Positions 25,165 to 35,021 of a DNA stretch of 64,000 bases are shown in pieces. The stretch spans positions 1 through 64,000 of the forward strand of contig JAUNIX010000010.1 in the NCBI GenBank assembly GCA_030523275.1, read 5' to 3'. Within the stretch, counting starts at the first letter, position 1. The number at the start of each line of letters is the position of its first letter. The stretch comes from Lachnospiraceae bacterium (lineage in GTDB: Bacteria > Bacillota > Clostridia > Lachnospirales > Lachnospiraceae). The translations under genes were made by a program, and so were the position numbers. Below the pieces are notes generated by a model. The model was given only the letters and a program-made list of their open reading frames with translations, had not been told where the DNA came from and did not search any database.

Positions 25165-26859
25165 TTATCCCCAAAAACTGTTTGCTATACATAAAATACC
25201 CCATCCAATCTCATTATTGGGATAAGTCGCCGATACTGGAAGACTTTTTGCACCTCTGATAAGATAAGCTTTGATCTTTTCACCATATAAAAAACGATCA
25301 TTTCCCTCAATGATGCCCCATTGCATTAAAAGTGCACAAGTTCCTGTCACAAATGGTACTGCCATTGAAGTTCCGCTCCTACTCGTATAACCACCGCCTG
25401 GTGACGCTGCCGTAATCTGAACTCCTGGTGCTGCTAATTCTGGTTTTTCCATACACCGATTATAATCCCCTCTCCCTGAAAATGATGCATATGTCAAACT
25501 GACAGCATCATAAGCACCAACGGAAATGACACTAGATGCCGAGGCCGGTATCGTAAGAGTCTGTTCTAAACTCGGCATCAGAAAACGTGTGCTACGATTA
25601 TTATTTTCAGCAACCGGCAACCACATATGATAACTTCCATCTTTTAATCTTCCTGGAATAAAAAATACCGTCCATATACCACTCTCAATCTCAGTTCCAC
25701 TCGTCGCAAACGCTAGAAATAATTCCTGTCTACGATTGTATGGCGTTGGCATGCCATAAAAAAAAGACAGATTGGTTTGTCCAAAATTCCTTTGTCCAAA
25801 TCCAGTCTGTCCCTGCAAGTTTTGTTCAATGCCTGATGGTGAACGTATAATAATCTCCATCTCATCAAAGAACTCTTTCCATATCTGCAAATTTAAAAAA
25901 GTTTCATACGGTGCAACCGAAATCTCTACAATTTCTACATTGCCTGTCTGTAATTTACCTTGTCTATGCCTACTTGTATCTCCCTCATTTCCAGTACCTA
26001 CACAAATAGCTGTCTGCCAAAGCGTTGCTGCGTCATTTAAATAGGTTTCCAGCAAACTATTGCCGAGATGATCTCCATAATTCGTTCCATAACTGATATT
26101 AATTGCAATCGGCTTTCTTTGTTCTTCTGCACTTCTGATCAAAAAATCAACCGCACGCATCAAATTTGTTGTCCTCGCAAGTTCTCCTTCCATGCCTCTA
26201 CCAAGCTTCACAAACAAAATATCTGCTCCAGGGGCAACTCCCTGCTTTCCTGCTGCAATCGAAGCCACATGCGTCCCATGTCCAGATGGATCTGTAATCA
26301 ATCGATTCCGATTATTGACTGACTCTTGGATTTCTTCTGCCGAATAGTAAACCCCTCCATAAAATCCCTGAGGGGGCATCCCATTCGTTGCTGTCTGGTC
26401 CCAGATACCGATCACAGCACTTTGTCCATTTTCACGGATGAAATCCGGATGCAACAGATCGATTCCAGAATCAACAATTCCAATTAATACTCCATTTCCT
26501 TTTTGTTTTAACTGACCACGTACAGACAATGGACACGAACTTTGTATTCCGCGGGTGACAGAAGGATACATATTTTTTGCTTTTTCTACATAAATGACTT
26601 CACTTTGATCTGCAAAAACATTGATTGCCGATTCTCGTAGTACAACAATCGCATATTGTCCAAATAGAGGCTCTGCACGACCACCATATTGGGCTGTTAA
26701 ACGAATAAAATTTTCAGCATTTCCCGCATAACGAACAATCAATTCCCATGTTTTTTCGAGAGCATTATACCCTGCATTCAGTGCCGTATTTTCAATTCTT
26801 TGTGTTTCCGGAACGGATAATGCCAAATTTAACTGTTCTTCGAGCTTTTCATTTTCCAT
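25165..26859 (-). CDS. Subtilisin-like S8 peptidase, Csp-type
   Basis: A 564-residue serine protease. The first about 95 residues form an inhibitor/prodomain-like region (FIRLTAQYGGRAEPLFGQYA) as in clostridial CspB-type germination proteases. The triad is intact: Asp in VLIGIVDSGIDLLHPDF, His in SGHGTHVASIAAG and Ser in RSGTSMAVPFVTG, with the oxyanion Asn in VGTGNEGD. A jelly-roll-like insert sits at about residues 305-420, another Csp trait. No signal peptide is seen. CspB cleaves pro-SleC during spore germination, but many Lachnospiraceae carry such proteins without clear sporulation links, so substrate and role are open. It is monocistronic. Confidence 0.85.
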   Translation of the reverse strand: MENEKLEEQLNLALSVPETQRIENTALNAGYNALEKTWELIVRYAGNAENFIRLTAQYGGRAEPLFGQYAIVVLRESAINVFADQSEVIYVEKAKNMYPSVTRGIQSSCPLSVRGQLKQKGNGVLIGIVDSGIDLLHPDFIRENGQSAVIGIWDQTATNGMPPQGFYGGVYYSAEEIQESVNNRNRLITDPSGHGTHVASIAAGKQGVAPGADILFVKLGRGMEGELARTTNLMRAVDFLIRSAEEQRKPIAINISYGTNYGDHLGNSLLETYLNDAATLWQTAICVGTGNEGDTSRHRQGKLQTGNVEIVEISVAPYETFLNLQIWKEFFDEMEIIIRSPSGIEQNLQGQTGFGQRNFGQTNLSFFYGMPTPYNRRQELFLAFATSGTEIESGIWTVFFIPGRLKDGSYHMWLPVAENNNRSTRFLMPSLEQTLTIPASASSVISVGAYDAVSLTYASFSGRGDYNRCMEKPELAAPGVQITAASPGGGYTSRSGTSMAVPFVTGTCALLMQWGIIEGNDRFLYGEKIKAYLIRGAKSLPVSATYPNNEIGWGILCIANSFWG

Positions 26860-26894
26860 GAAATTTCCATCTCTATTTTTTCATATTGTATGCC

Positions 26895-27584
26895 TTATAA
26901 ATGAAAAGTTTCTCCCTCTCTTGTAATTTTTTGAAACCGTTTATAATAATTTTGTCCCTTTTCGGAACAGAGATATTTATCACACCAATCATATTGTCCC
27001 CACATATGCATTGGGAATACGATTTTCGCCTTTGTATGCTCCATAAAATAATTCATTCCCCAATCATAAGCTTCTTCCTGTCTCGGATCTAACAGCATAA
27101 ATGCGACATCCATTTTTTCATCCATTAATCTATCAATTTGACTCGTATATCCAATACGCATTGCCTCGTTGTCCGCATCTGGTTCTCCGATCCAGTGCCA
27201 CCAATGTAAATCACCTGCATGATAAATATCATATCCTTCCACATGAACAAAATAGGCGCATCCCTCATCCGTAGATTTAAACGTATCAACCGCAAGTTCA
27301 CCAATCTGATAGGATTGATTCCAGGTCACGACTTCATATGGCTTCTTTAACAGATTTTTGCGATATTTGCATACATCTTTTGAAATGATAAAAGTGATAT
27401 CATCGTATTTTTCACGCAGTTGAAAAATCGAAGATTGAAAATGGTCCTCATGAAAATGGGATACAAATACATACCATTTCTTTCCCGGTACATCTGGAAT
27501 CTCACCTTTATAATAATCGAATAACAATACACTCTGTTTTAACTCGATCAAAAATCCACTATGATCAATAAATGTAATTTTCAT
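26895..27584 (-). CDS. Metallo-beta-lactamase-fold hydrolase
   Basis: A 229-residue MBL-fold protein. The metal-binding motif is VSHFHEDHFQ at about residues 42-51 (HxHxDH), followed by YHAGDLHWWHW with the conserved Asp, and a late VFPMHMWGQYD histidine. It resembles the UlaG/YtkL-like group of MBL proteins acting on small molecules or phosphodiesters. It is 9 bases downstream of the endonuclease IV gene and probably cotranscribed. The substrate is unknown. Confidence 0.85.
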   Translation of the reverse strand: MKITFIDHSGFLIELKQSVLLFDYYKGEIPDVPGKKWYVFVSHFHEDHFQSSIFQLREKYDDITFIISKDVCKYRKNLLKKPYEVVTWNQSYQIGELAVDTFKSTDEGCAYFVHVEGYDIYHAGDLHWWHWIGEPDADNEAMRIGYTSQIDRLMDEKMDVAFMLLDPRQEEAYDWGMNYFMEHTKAKIVFPMHMWGQYDWCDKYLCSEKGQNYYKRFQKITREGETFHL

Positions 27585-27593
27585 GATTTCCTC

Positions 27594-28493
27594 CTATGCC
27601 TGTTCTAAAATACGTTGCTGTACTTCCGGATCAAAGTTGCCACTTCGAAGCATTTCAATCTCATATTTATATGGCGGATATGATTTTTTCGTTCCTTCTC
27701 GTTTTACATATGGTGTCTCTAAAATTTTCGGAATTTCTATAAATTCAGGATGATGCACAATCTGATACAAAGCATCAAATCCAATCGTGCCAAATCCCAG
27801 ATTTTCATGTCTGTCTTTGGAAGCTCCCAATGGATTTTTGCTGTCGTTAATGTGAAAAACAGCAATTTGATCTTTGCCAAGAATTCGGTCAAATTCATCG
27901 ATAACCTGCTCAAACTGTTCTGCAACCAGATAGCCACTGTCATTTGTATGACAGGTGTCAAAACAAACTCGCAAATGTTCCGGGTATTTCACACCTTCAT
28001 ATATACGTGCCAACTGTTCAAAATTTCTGCCCAGTTCACTGCCCTTTCCAGCCATTGTTTCTAAAGCAATCTTTACTTTCATATCTTTTTGCATGACTTC
28101 ATTAAGTCCTTCGATAATTCTCGCTATCCCAGTTTCTTCTCCAGCACCAACATGAGATCCCGGATGAAGTACCAGTGTATGAGATCCCATTGCCTCGGTG
28201 CGTTCCAATTCTATTTTTAGAAAATCAACTGCAATCTCAAATGTTTCTTTTTTGATTGTATTGGCAAGATTTATAATATAAGGAGCATGGACGACAAATT
28301 CTTCAATTCCATGTTCTTTCATATATTCCCATGCGTCTAGAATCCGTAATTCCTCCACAGGCTTTCTGCGGGTATTTTGCGGTGCACCCGTATATACCAT
28401 AAAGGTATTCGCTCCATAAGATACTGCTTCCTTCGCAGAACCTAACATCATTTCTTTGCCTTTCATTCCTACATGTGATCCTATTTTTAACAT
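27594..28493 (-). CDS. nfo: Deoxyribonuclease IV (endonuclease IV)
   Basis: A 299-residue zinc-dependent AP endonuclease for base-excision repair. It starts [19 protein letters not shown], and metal-binding blocks follow: [41 protein letters not shown] and [20 protein letters not shown], the last two being the family signatures. It cleaves 5' to abasic sites and removes 3' blocking groups. Length is slightly above the E. coli enzyme. It heads a two-gene unit with the MBL-fold hydrolase. Confidence 0.93.
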   Translation of the reverse strand: MLKIGSHVGMKGKEMMLGSAKEAVSYGANTFMVYTGAPQNTRRKPVEELRILDAWEYMKEHGIEEFVVHAPYIINLANTIKKETFEIAVDFLKIELERTEAMGSHTLVLHPGSHVGAGEETGIARIIEGLNEVMQKDMKVKIALETMAGKGSELGRNFEQLARIYEGVKYPEHLRVCFDTCHTNDSGYLVAEQFEQVIDEFDRILGKDQIAVFHINDSKNPLGASKDRHENLGFGTIGFDALYQIVHHPEFIEIPKILETPYVKREGTKKSYPPYKYEIEMLRSGNFDPEVQQRILEQA

Positions 28494-28765
28494 CGTAATT
28501 TCCTACACTTTCTATTTCTTTCGGTTAACAAAGTGAAAACTTTTGTTCATTATATCACATCCATAACCTGAACCATAATATTTCTTCGACAAATTGACTC
28601 CTCGCGACATTGATTGTGGCAGATTTATCATATTTTACTATAGATTTTTCCGAAAATTAATTATACAATAAGGATAACTGTTAAAAAATAACTTTAAAAA
28701 CGCCACATATTGACTTTAAACAGTTACAAATGTAGCTATCGTTATGTGTTTATCAGGAGGAATTT

Positions 28766-29638
28766 ATGAAAACGCTGAATGAAATCATCGGTCAAGCAAA
28801 GCTGACAAAAGTAGGCAAAATTATAGCAGACTATGTTATGTCTCATACAACAGAGTCCTGTTTTATGACATCTACTGAGCTTGCTTCCACACTGGGGATT
28901 AGTGAGGCCTCCATTATTCGTTTCACCCGTGCAATCGGATTTAAAGGATATATGGATTTTCAGAAATATCTGCAAACATGCCACTTAGCAACTCTCACAA
29001 AGGTCTCTGGTCAAGTGACCGCCCCGTCAGAACGTTTTATGGAAGCAATCAAAGAGTATCCAGACAATTTACATTATGGAATTGAAGCTTTAAAAATAGC
29101 GGACGCAAGTCTTCGTAGTGTCTTTTCCATGAATGGGAATGAACTTTTTAACGAGGTAATCGAGCTGATATTACAGGCTGACAAAATATACATTGCATCT
29201 AGCCGTTCCAATGTTTGTCTTGGAAGCAGACTTTACTTTTTGTTAAAACAAGTTCTGCCAAATGTATACACAACTGGTTTAAACACCGGAACAGTCATCG
29301 ATCATATGTGCGATATTACAGAAAGCGATTGTTTAATCTTATTTAGTTTCCCGCGCTATTCCGTTATCGATCGAAGCGCTTTACAAATGGCACATGATGT
29401 AAACGCAAAAATCATTCTCATTACAGATATAAACAGCGAACATCTGCCAACTTTTTCTGATCTCGCGGATAAAATATTGCGCGTTGATATTGACAGCAAC
29501 TCGTACTTTGCTTCGCAAATTGGGGTAAATTTCTTAATCGAACTAATTGGGAATGGAGTCAGTCGTAAAATCGGTATCCCAGTTAAAGATCGCTTAAAAC
29601 ATGTAGAACATTATCTTTCTCAATTTGAATTAACATAA
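28766..29638 (+). CDS. MurR/RpiR family transcriptional regulator
   Basis: A 290-residue regulator. An N-terminal RpiR-type helix-turn-helix (TSTELASTLGISEASIIRFT, then RAIGFKGYMDFQ) is followed from about residue 110 by a SIS sugar-phosphate isomerase domain (KIYIASSRSNVCLGSRLYF and LILFSFPRYSV). Such proteins sense phosphosugars. AGGAGG precedes the ATG. It stands alone, with no sugar catabolic gene adjacent, so its regulon is elsewhere or unknown. A TTGACT element lies about 60 bases upstream. Confidence 0.88.
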   Translation: MKTLNEIIGQAKLTKVGKIIADYVMSHTTESCFMTSTELASTLGISEASIIRFTRAIGFKGYMDFQKYLQTCHLATLTKVSGQVTAPSERFMEAIKEYPDNLHYGIEALKIADASLRSVFSMNGNELFNEVIELILQADKIYIASSRSNVCLGSRLYFLLKQVLPNVYTTGLNTGTVIDHMCDITESDCLILFSFPRYSVIDRSALQMAHDVNAKIILITDINSEHLPTFSDLADKILRVDIDSNSYFASQIGVNFLIELIGNGVSRKIGIPVKDRLKHVEHYLSQFELT

Positions 29639-29653
29639 AAAACAAAAACGGAC

Positions 29654-29690
29654 AAGACCGGCAAATTCATTGCCGGTCTTTTTGTATTTT
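29654..29690 (+). terminator. Intrinsic terminator after the RpiR gene
   Basis: AAGACCGGCAA pairs with TTGCCGGTCTT (29654-29664 with 29670-29680) followed by TTTGTATTTT. It also separates the convergent Gld-type ABC operon. Confidence 0.88.
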
Positions 29691-31134
29691 ATTTACTTTT
29701 TCTTCGCATCACGACTACAACAATGCCGATTACCAATAATACTACCGGAATTCCTATCACTGATACGAAAGATACCAACTGAATGGCTGATGTCGTATAG
29801 GTTGCTGTTTCATCGGATACTGATTTTGCTTTTATAGAGATTTTCTCCTCTTGTTGTGCTAATGCATTAACACAATTAGAAACAAAGTTTGAATTTGCAC
29901 CTGACACAGACTGATCTACCTGATCCACCATCATACTTGGACAGGCAACAACAATGACTTTTCCATTATCATTATCATCAAGCACTTCTGCTGCAAGAGA
30001 AAATGGTCCATTAATATCGCCTTTTTCCTTCTCAACAGTCTTACTCTCCAAATTTGTTTTTGAATATGCCCCATCACTCGTAGATAATAAGGATATTGCA
30101 TTGTCAGATAAAGTAAGTCCTTTGCTGACAGGAGTTAATACATAAGAAGAATTTTGCAGCAAACTATCTGTAACGGTTGTACTTTCAATCGTTGGCAATA
30201 TATAAGTCGGATAATTTTGCATATACTTCGAACTATCAGTCTCTACGACAATTCCATCATTGATCTTAATTCCATAACCTGTTAGCAGACTCTCAAAATT
30301 CTTTAATTTACCAGCCTCTGTATTACATACATAAAATAATTTACCACCATTTTTTAAATATGTTTCAACTTTCTTTAAATCATCAGCTGATATGTCTTTT
30401 TTTGGCGCATATATAAATAAAATTTCGCAATCATCCGGAACTTTTTTTTCTGTTAAAAGATTTAATTCCTTAAATTCATAATTATCCGCTTCGATTGAAC
30501 TTTGGAATGAAGCATCAAATTCTGGTTCACTCTGACCAGCCAACGTATAAATCTTCGGTGTTTTATCAGATATAACATAGTTAATCGCTGCTGTCAGAGA
30601 TGGTTCTAAATTTATCGATGTTGTATAATTCCCACTGCTATCCATATCATAAGCAATAAAATCATCTGATGAAATATAACGGCCTTTTTCACCACTGACA
30701 ACCAAAATGCCTCCTGCCTCGATTGATTCAGAAGATGACACATAGTCTTTTCCAAAGTTTGGATACAACTCTAAATCTCTGTATTTAATCGAAACATGTT
30801 TTGAATTCTTTTTATACTGTTGTGCAATTTGCAAATAGTTATCATCTACATTTTTCTTGCTATCAAGAAAATAGATGGTAATATCCTGTTTCAGATTTTT
30901 AACTATTTTTTTTGACTGACTTGAGATAGAAAAAATCTTATTGTCGGTGACATCATAACTCCAGTTTCCCTTTGAAACAAGTACATTCGCTAAAACTGCA
31001 ATGATAATAATTAAAACAATTGAAGTTGCAGACAAGACACCCAGTGTTTTCTTTGTACGCACTCCTGCGACAGAGGCCTTTTTTTGTCTCTTTTCTGTCT
31101 GTTCTTTCTTTTTAAATTTATTTTTTAAATCCAT
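29689..31134 (-). CDS. GldG-like ABC transporter auxiliary protein
   Basis: A 481-residue membrane protein with one N-terminal transmembrane segment (about residues 31-53) and one at the C-terminus (about 452-475), leaving a large outer domain. The DITDNKIFSIS-like stretch (YDVTDNKIFSISSQSKKIV) and the IYTLAGQSEP region match the family encoded with GldA/GldF-type ABC transporters. The domain may be a degenerate GATase-like fold. It is 13 bases downstream of the permease gene. Gliding is not implied; most Firmicute copies have no known substrate. Confidence 0.8.
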   Translation of the reverse strand: MDLKNKFKKKEQTEKRQKKASVAGVRTKKTLGVLSATSIVLIIIIAVLANVLVSKGNWSYDVTDNKIFSISSQSKKIVKNLKQDITIYFLDSKKNVDDNYLQIAQQYKKNSKHVSIKYRDLELYPNFGKDYVSSSESIEAGGILVVSGEKGRYISSDDFIAYDMDSSGNYTTSINLEPSLTAAINYVISDKTPKIYTLAGQSEPEFDASFQSSIEADNYEFKELNLLTEKKVPDDCEILFIYAPKKDISADDLKKVETYLKNGGKLFYVCNTEAGKLKNFESLLTGYGIKINDGIVVETDSSKYMQNYPTYILPTIESTTVTDSLLQNSSYVLTPVSKGLTLSDNAISLLSTSDGAYSKTNLESKTVEKEKGDINGPFSLAAEVLDDNDNGKVIVVACPSMMVDQVDQSVSGANSNFVSNCVNALAQQEEKISIKAKSVSDETATYTTSAIQLVSFVSVIGIPVVLLVIGIVVVVMRRKSK

Positions 31135-31147
31135 TTTCTGCTCCTCC

Positions 31148-32014
31148 CTATTTCCATCTTCTATGTTCTAAGATCTGTGTTCCAACAAAAAGGGAAACTA
31201 CAACAAAAGAACAATAATAAACTATGGAAGATGCATTTAACACTCCATTGACAAAGTTATTAAAACGATCCATCAAGGATAACCAGGAAATAATATTAGC
31301 AAGTCCATTATCATAAAGTTCCGGTTTTATGATAAATACTGCTACGATCGCAATGATCGGGATGATTCCGGCAATCGCTGTGATTCTGAAATCTTTTGTT
31401 TCTTCATAAAACATCCATGCTAATAACAGTGCCAATGCAATCAATAGAATCATAGTAAAAATACCACTAGATGGAAACATTTCTGTAATATAGGGCAACA
31501 TGAACATAACCAAAAATAATGCAAAACTAAGCACGGCTGCAATCATTTGATGTTCTGTTGTACAAGAAATCAAAAGTCCGATTGCGATCAAACCAGCCCC
31601 CAGTAAAAATGTACCTAATAATCCAGTAAGTGTCATTAACCAGTTCACTTTACCAAACATACTTGTGAAAATTGGAAATAATCCTATGATCAGCAGTGAA
31701 ATAGTAAATAATGTCAATGCCGCAAGATATTTACCAACAACAATTTCCCATGTACGAACCGGCGCAGTAAATAGTAATTGATCTGTCCGCTGTTTCTTTT
31801 CCTCCGATAATAGCCGCATTGTAAGGATTGGGATCGCGATCAAAAAGATAATCGTCACATTTCCAAGTACATAAGATGTAAAATTTGTCATTGCATTTAA
31901 CACACAATAGTATACATAATAAATCGCAATTGCTACCGTAAAAAATGCCAAATATACATATCCGGTCATAGAGTGGAAATAGCCTTTAAGCTCTTTTAAA
32001 TAAATTGCTTTCAT
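31148..32014 (-). CDS. ABC-2 type permease, GldF-like
   Basis: A 288-residue integral membrane protein with six predicted segments, starting MKAIYLKELKGYFHSMTGYVYLA, the usual N-terminus of ABC-2 permeases. The cytoplasmic LLSEEKKQRTDQLLFTAPV block between the second and third segments is the family hallmark. It works with the ATPase encoded one base upstream and the GldG-like protein downstream. Substrate unknown. Confidence 0.88.
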   Translation of the reverse strand: MKAIYLKELKGYFHSMTGYVYLAFFTVAIAIYYVYYCVLNAMTNFTSYVLGNVTIIFLIAIPILTMRLLSEEKKQRTDQLLFTAPVRTWEIVVGKYLAALTLFTISLLIIGLFPIFTSMFGKVNWLMTLTGLLGTFLLGAGLIAIGLLISCTTEHQMIAAVLSFALFLVMFMLPYITEMFPSSGIFTMILLIALALLLAWMFYEETKDFRITAIAGIIPIIAIVAVFIIKPELYDNGLANIISWLSLMDRFNNFVNGVLNASSIVYYCSFVVVSLFVGTQILEHRRWK

Positions 32015-32015
32015 C

Positions 32016-32963
32016 TTATTTCACCTCATTTCCTTTCTCAGTAAGCTGTAAGAAGACATCTTCCAATGATTTTGTTTCCTGTTCCATATTAAGCACCGGA
32101 ATTTTCTTTTCTGCAAAATAGAAGAATAACTGATCTCTAACATCTTCCTTTTTATCTTCTAATTCTGCCTTGATCGTCCATTGTCCAGCCCCTGCTTCTG
32201 TTAATTGATAAGAGGCGAAATACGGACACTGCTCAGCTGCTGACTCGATCTCAGCCAGCTCTCCTTTCACTGTCAGATTTAATGCATCCTGATCACTAAA
32301 CTGTTCCTCTAATTCTTCTGCCGTTCCACGTGCAATCACTTTGCCCTGATCAATAATAATCACACTGTCACACACTGCACTGATTTCAGATAAAATATGT
32401 GAACTGATAATAATGGTATGTGTCTTTGCAAGCTCTTTGATCAGATTTCTCATATTGATGATCTGCTTTGGATCTAAACCAACAGTTGGTTCATCCAAAA
32501 TCAGTAATTTCGGATTACCAAGCAGTGCCTGCGCTAAACCGACACGCTGTTTATATCCTTTCGATAAAAACTTGATCAAACGGTTCTCATATTCTCCAAG
32601 TTCCGTCAGACGAATGACTTCTTCGACTTGAGTTTTTCGTTCTTTTCTTTTTACTTTTTTAAGCTGTGCCACAAAATTTAGATATTCTTTCACCTTCATA
32701 TCTACATAAAGAGGTGGAATTTCCGGTAAATATCCAATTCTTTTTTTTGCCTCTATCGGCTCTGTCAAAATATCATGTCCATCAATTTTAACTTCACCAC
32801 TTGTTGCAGAAATATATCCGGTCATAATATTCATCGTTGTGGATTTTCCTGCACCATTTGGGCCTAACAAACCCATAATTTCGCCTTCTGCCACTGTAAA
32901 ATCAATGCCATGAAGTGCTGTTTTATTCCCATACTTTTTTACTAAGTTTGTAACTTGTATCAT
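32016..32963 (-). CDS. ABC transporter ATP-binding protein, GldA-like
   Basis: A 315-residue ATPase. Walker A is LLGPNGAGKSTTMN, the Q-loop region is YLPEIPPLYVDM, the signature is LSKGYKQRVGLAQALL, Walker B is LLILDEPTVGLDP and the H-loop is IIISSHILSE. The LSKGYKQR form of the signature and a C-terminal about 90-residue extension are typical of multidrug/GldA-type ATPases. It is first in a three-gene operon with the permease and the GldG-like protein. Confidence 0.9.
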   Translation of the reverse strand: MIQVTNLVKKYGNKTALHGIDFTVAEGEIMGLLGPNGAGKSTTMNIMTGYISATSGEVKIDGHDILTEPIEAKKRIGYLPEIPPLYVDMKVKEYLNFVAQLKKVKRKERKTQVEEVIRLTELGEYENRLIKFLSKGYKQRVGLAQALLGNPKLLILDEPTVGLDPKQIINMRNLIKELAKTHTIIISSHILSEISAVCDSVIIIDQGKVIARGTAEELEEQFSDQDALNLTVKGELAEIESAAEQCPYFASYQLTEAGAGQWTIKAELEDKKEDVRDQLFFYFAEKKIPVLNMEQETKSLEDVFLQLTEKGNEVK

Positions 32964-33055
32964 CAGCTAGCTCCCTTCTATATATAATAAGACTATCCTC
33001 TATTATAGATGAAAATTGCGAACACTTTGTGAACTTTTTTCATATTTTTTATGAC

Positions 33056-33102
33056 ACACAAAAAGATGCATCTTTTCATATCAAAAAATGCATCTTTTAT
33101 GC
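33056..33102 (-). terminator. Terminator after the zinc-ribbon/coiled-coil gene
   Basis: On the minus strand AAAAGATGCAT pairs with ATGCATCTTTT around a loop of about 16 nt and continues into a T-run. The ATGCATCTTTT element appears twice in direct orientation on the plus strand, each partly palindromic. Confidence 0.6.
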
Positions 33103-33130
33103 TCAAATTCTATTTATTACAGACAGTTCC

Positions 33131-33481
33131 TTAAATACTGCTTCCGCAATGACTACAGAATTGACTGTCTTCCTCTACCATGGCTCCACAATTAGGACAA
33201 GGCTTTTTGCCTTTTAGTTGCTGAATTTCATCTTCTAAAGCTTTCATTGCCACTAATCTTGCCTCAACTTCATTAAAATCAACCAAATCTTCTTCCGCTG
33301 GAATATCCTTTGTCGCCTCATAGAAGCGTTTCCCAATTCTTGCATAACACTCTTCTAATTTCTGTTTCTCAGTGCGAAGTTGTGTCGTCTTTACAGTAAA
33401 ATCCGCCACTTCTTTTGCTTTGTCGGCCGCCTGTTTCCCAACTGACGTCAAATTTTTCTGTAAACTATCTAAAAATGCCAT
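33131..33481 (-). CDS. Zinc-ribbon domain protein with coiled coil
   Basis: A 116-residue soluble protein. The first about 85 residues are charged and helical (KQAADKAKEVADFTVKTTQL, then EVEARLVAMKALEDEIQQLK), likely a coiled coil. The C-terminus is a zinc ribbon, CPNCGAMVEEDSQFCSHCG. I start at the ATG at 33481 (MAFLDSL) because homologous small proteins begin this way and GGGAC lies upstream; the ORF reaches 33514 without a ribosome binding site. No function is known. Confidence 0.75.
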   Translation of the reverse strand: MAFLDSLQKNLTSVGKQAADKAKEVADFTVKTTQLRTEKQKLEECYARIGKRFYEATKDIPAEEDLVDFNEVEARLVAMKALEDEIQQLKGKKPCPNCGAMVEEDSQFCSHCGSSI

Positions 33482-33550
33482 ATAATTCACGTCCCTTCTT
33501 TGTTCCTTTTCCATAGAATTATTGTACCATATTTACAGAAATCGCTCAAA

Positions 33551-34063
33551 TTATTTTGAATCAGTTGTTATCTCTATCGTATTTAAAATTTCCATTACCA
33601 GATCTTTGTGTTTCTGCCACCAGTCATCTTCACATTCTGTTGTTACAACATAATGCTCATATTCATCTTTAAAATGAATAAAATCCCAATAAGTATGACT
33701 ATCATAGGTTCCCATCCAAGCTTTCATCCCATTATCAAATTTTATCTCTTTCTGGTCTAATTCAGTCCCACAAACAGCAAACATATCCCAATAAGATAGA
33801 TTTATTTTTCCTTTCTTGTCATCCTTAGGCCAAAATTCAATGCCAAATGTCTTTTCTTTTTTATTATACTTTGCAATAGAATAGTTCCAATCTTTCGGCA
33901 GTTTTAGACTCAGGTCTCCCAACACACACTCATAATGAATCGTTTTCCAACCTTTTGTTTCGTCTAAATGATTTTTCGTTTTCTTTGCAGTCTGGAACCC
34001 ACATCCAGCTAACTGTGTCATAAAAATGAAAAATATCATGACACTCCACATCTTTTTCTTCAT
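33551..34063 (-). CDS. Putative lipoprotein of unknown function
   Basis: A 170-residue protein with a lipoprotein signal: MKKKMWSVMIFFIFMTQ then lipobox LAGC at about residues 18-21. The mature domain has many aromatic and charged residues (SLKLPKDWNYSIAKYN, AWMGTYDSHTYWDFIHF), with no family I can name. It lies about 50 bases downstream of the sigma/membrane-protein pair and on the same strand, so it may belong to that transcript. Confidence 0.75.
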   Translation of the reverse strand: MKKKMWSVMIFFIFMTQLAGCGFQTAKKTKNHLDETKGWKTIHYECVLGDLSLKLPKDWNYSIAKYNKKEKTFGIEFWPKDDKKGKINLSYWDMFAVCGTELDQKEIKFDNGMKAWMGTYDSHTYWDFIHFKDEYEHYVVTTECEDDWWQKHKDLVMEILNTIEITTDSK

Positions 34064-34112
34064 TTTCTACCCTCCATTTTTCTCTACGTCATGATTATAA
34101 TCGCCAATCGTA

Positions 34113-35021
34113 TTACTGAAAGCCCTGACAAATCTCCTCAAATATCTCCGTTGGCACCTGAACACAAACATCAGAAAATCCTTCACACGCCACATAACCT
34201 CCATCTAACAAATGTAACACGACTTGTAATCCGTCCTTCTTTTGTATATATAAAATACCGATTTCTTTTGTATCATCAATATCATCTCTATATATAAAAT
34301 CTGCTTCTTCCATCGCTTTAAAAAATGCGTCAATGGCTTTCTGATTCTTTAACTTTAATGTTCTTTGTTTTTTCTTATCATGATTCCAATCTTCGATTAT
34401 CTGACCCCTGATTGCCTTATCATTTCCCCGTAAATGAAAACCATCTTCAAATAACTCTCTACCTTTTACAAATGAAATTCCATTGTTATGTACGAATATT
34501 TTTCGTTTCCCATCGATCTTTGCACATAAGATCAAGGATGGATCATAACCTTTTAAAGAATAAATTTCTCCATCTATGTTGCCAAGCAGATTTTCTTCTC
34601 CTGCTCCTTTTTCAATGCCCGATCCCGCTGCAATTTTCTTCGTTCTACCCAAACACTGGTCTAAGAGATTAGAAGAACATTGGTAACCGTCAAAGCCAAT
34701 ATAACTGTTTCCCTGATAAGAAAATATTGGCAATACATCTTCCTCACCACTTATCTGTGCATCAATATCCAATTCAGGGATAATAACCCCATCCTCTTGT
34801 GGCACACTTCCATCAGATACCGTTTTTTGTATCTGTTTCTCGTTTTGCATTTGGTATTCATAGAAAACTAACCCACCGATTATGATACAACAACAAGCGG
34901 CAAGTGTTCCTATGCGTAGCCATCGCTTGGTTTTCTTATTTCTTTTTCTGGTTTTATCAGTCTCTTCAATTAAATCATCATCCAGAAAACCAATTGCATC
35001 CATAAAATCCTCTGTTCTCAT
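34113..35021 (-). CDS. Single-pass membrane protein, putative anti-sigma factor
   Basis: A 302-residue protein whose N-terminal about 33 residues are cytoplasmic and acidic (MDAIGFLDDDLIEETDKTRK, then KRNKKTKRW), followed by a transmembrane segment at about residues 37-53 (IGTLAACCCIIIGGLVFYEY) and a large outer domain. Its ATG overlaps the stop of the ECF sigma gene by 4 bases. This layout is that of an anti-sigma factor, although no zinc-binding HxxxCxxC motif is seen in the short N-terminal part. The outer domain is unrecognised. Confidence 0.65.
   Translation of the reverse strand: MRTEDFMDAIGFLDDDLIEETDKTRKRNKKTKRWLRIGTLAACCCIIIGGLVFYEYQMQNEKQIQKTVSDGSVPQEDGVIIPELDIDAQISGEEDVLPIFSYQGNSYIGFDGYQCSSNLLDQCLGRTKKIAAGSGIEKGAGEENLLGNIDGEIYSLKGYDPSLILCAKIDGKRKIFVHNNGISFVKGRELFEDGFHLRGNDKAIRGQIIEDWNHDKKKQRTLKLKNQKAIDAFFKAMEEADFIYRDDIDDTKEIGILYIQKKDGLQVVLHLLDGGYVACEGFSDVCVQVPTEIFEEICQGFQ

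Noticed and set aside
33056..33102. Repeated ATGCATCTTTT elements as a short tandem-repeat locus
   Set aside because: The two copies are the arms of a terminator-like hairpin after the zinc-ribbon gene, which explains them.
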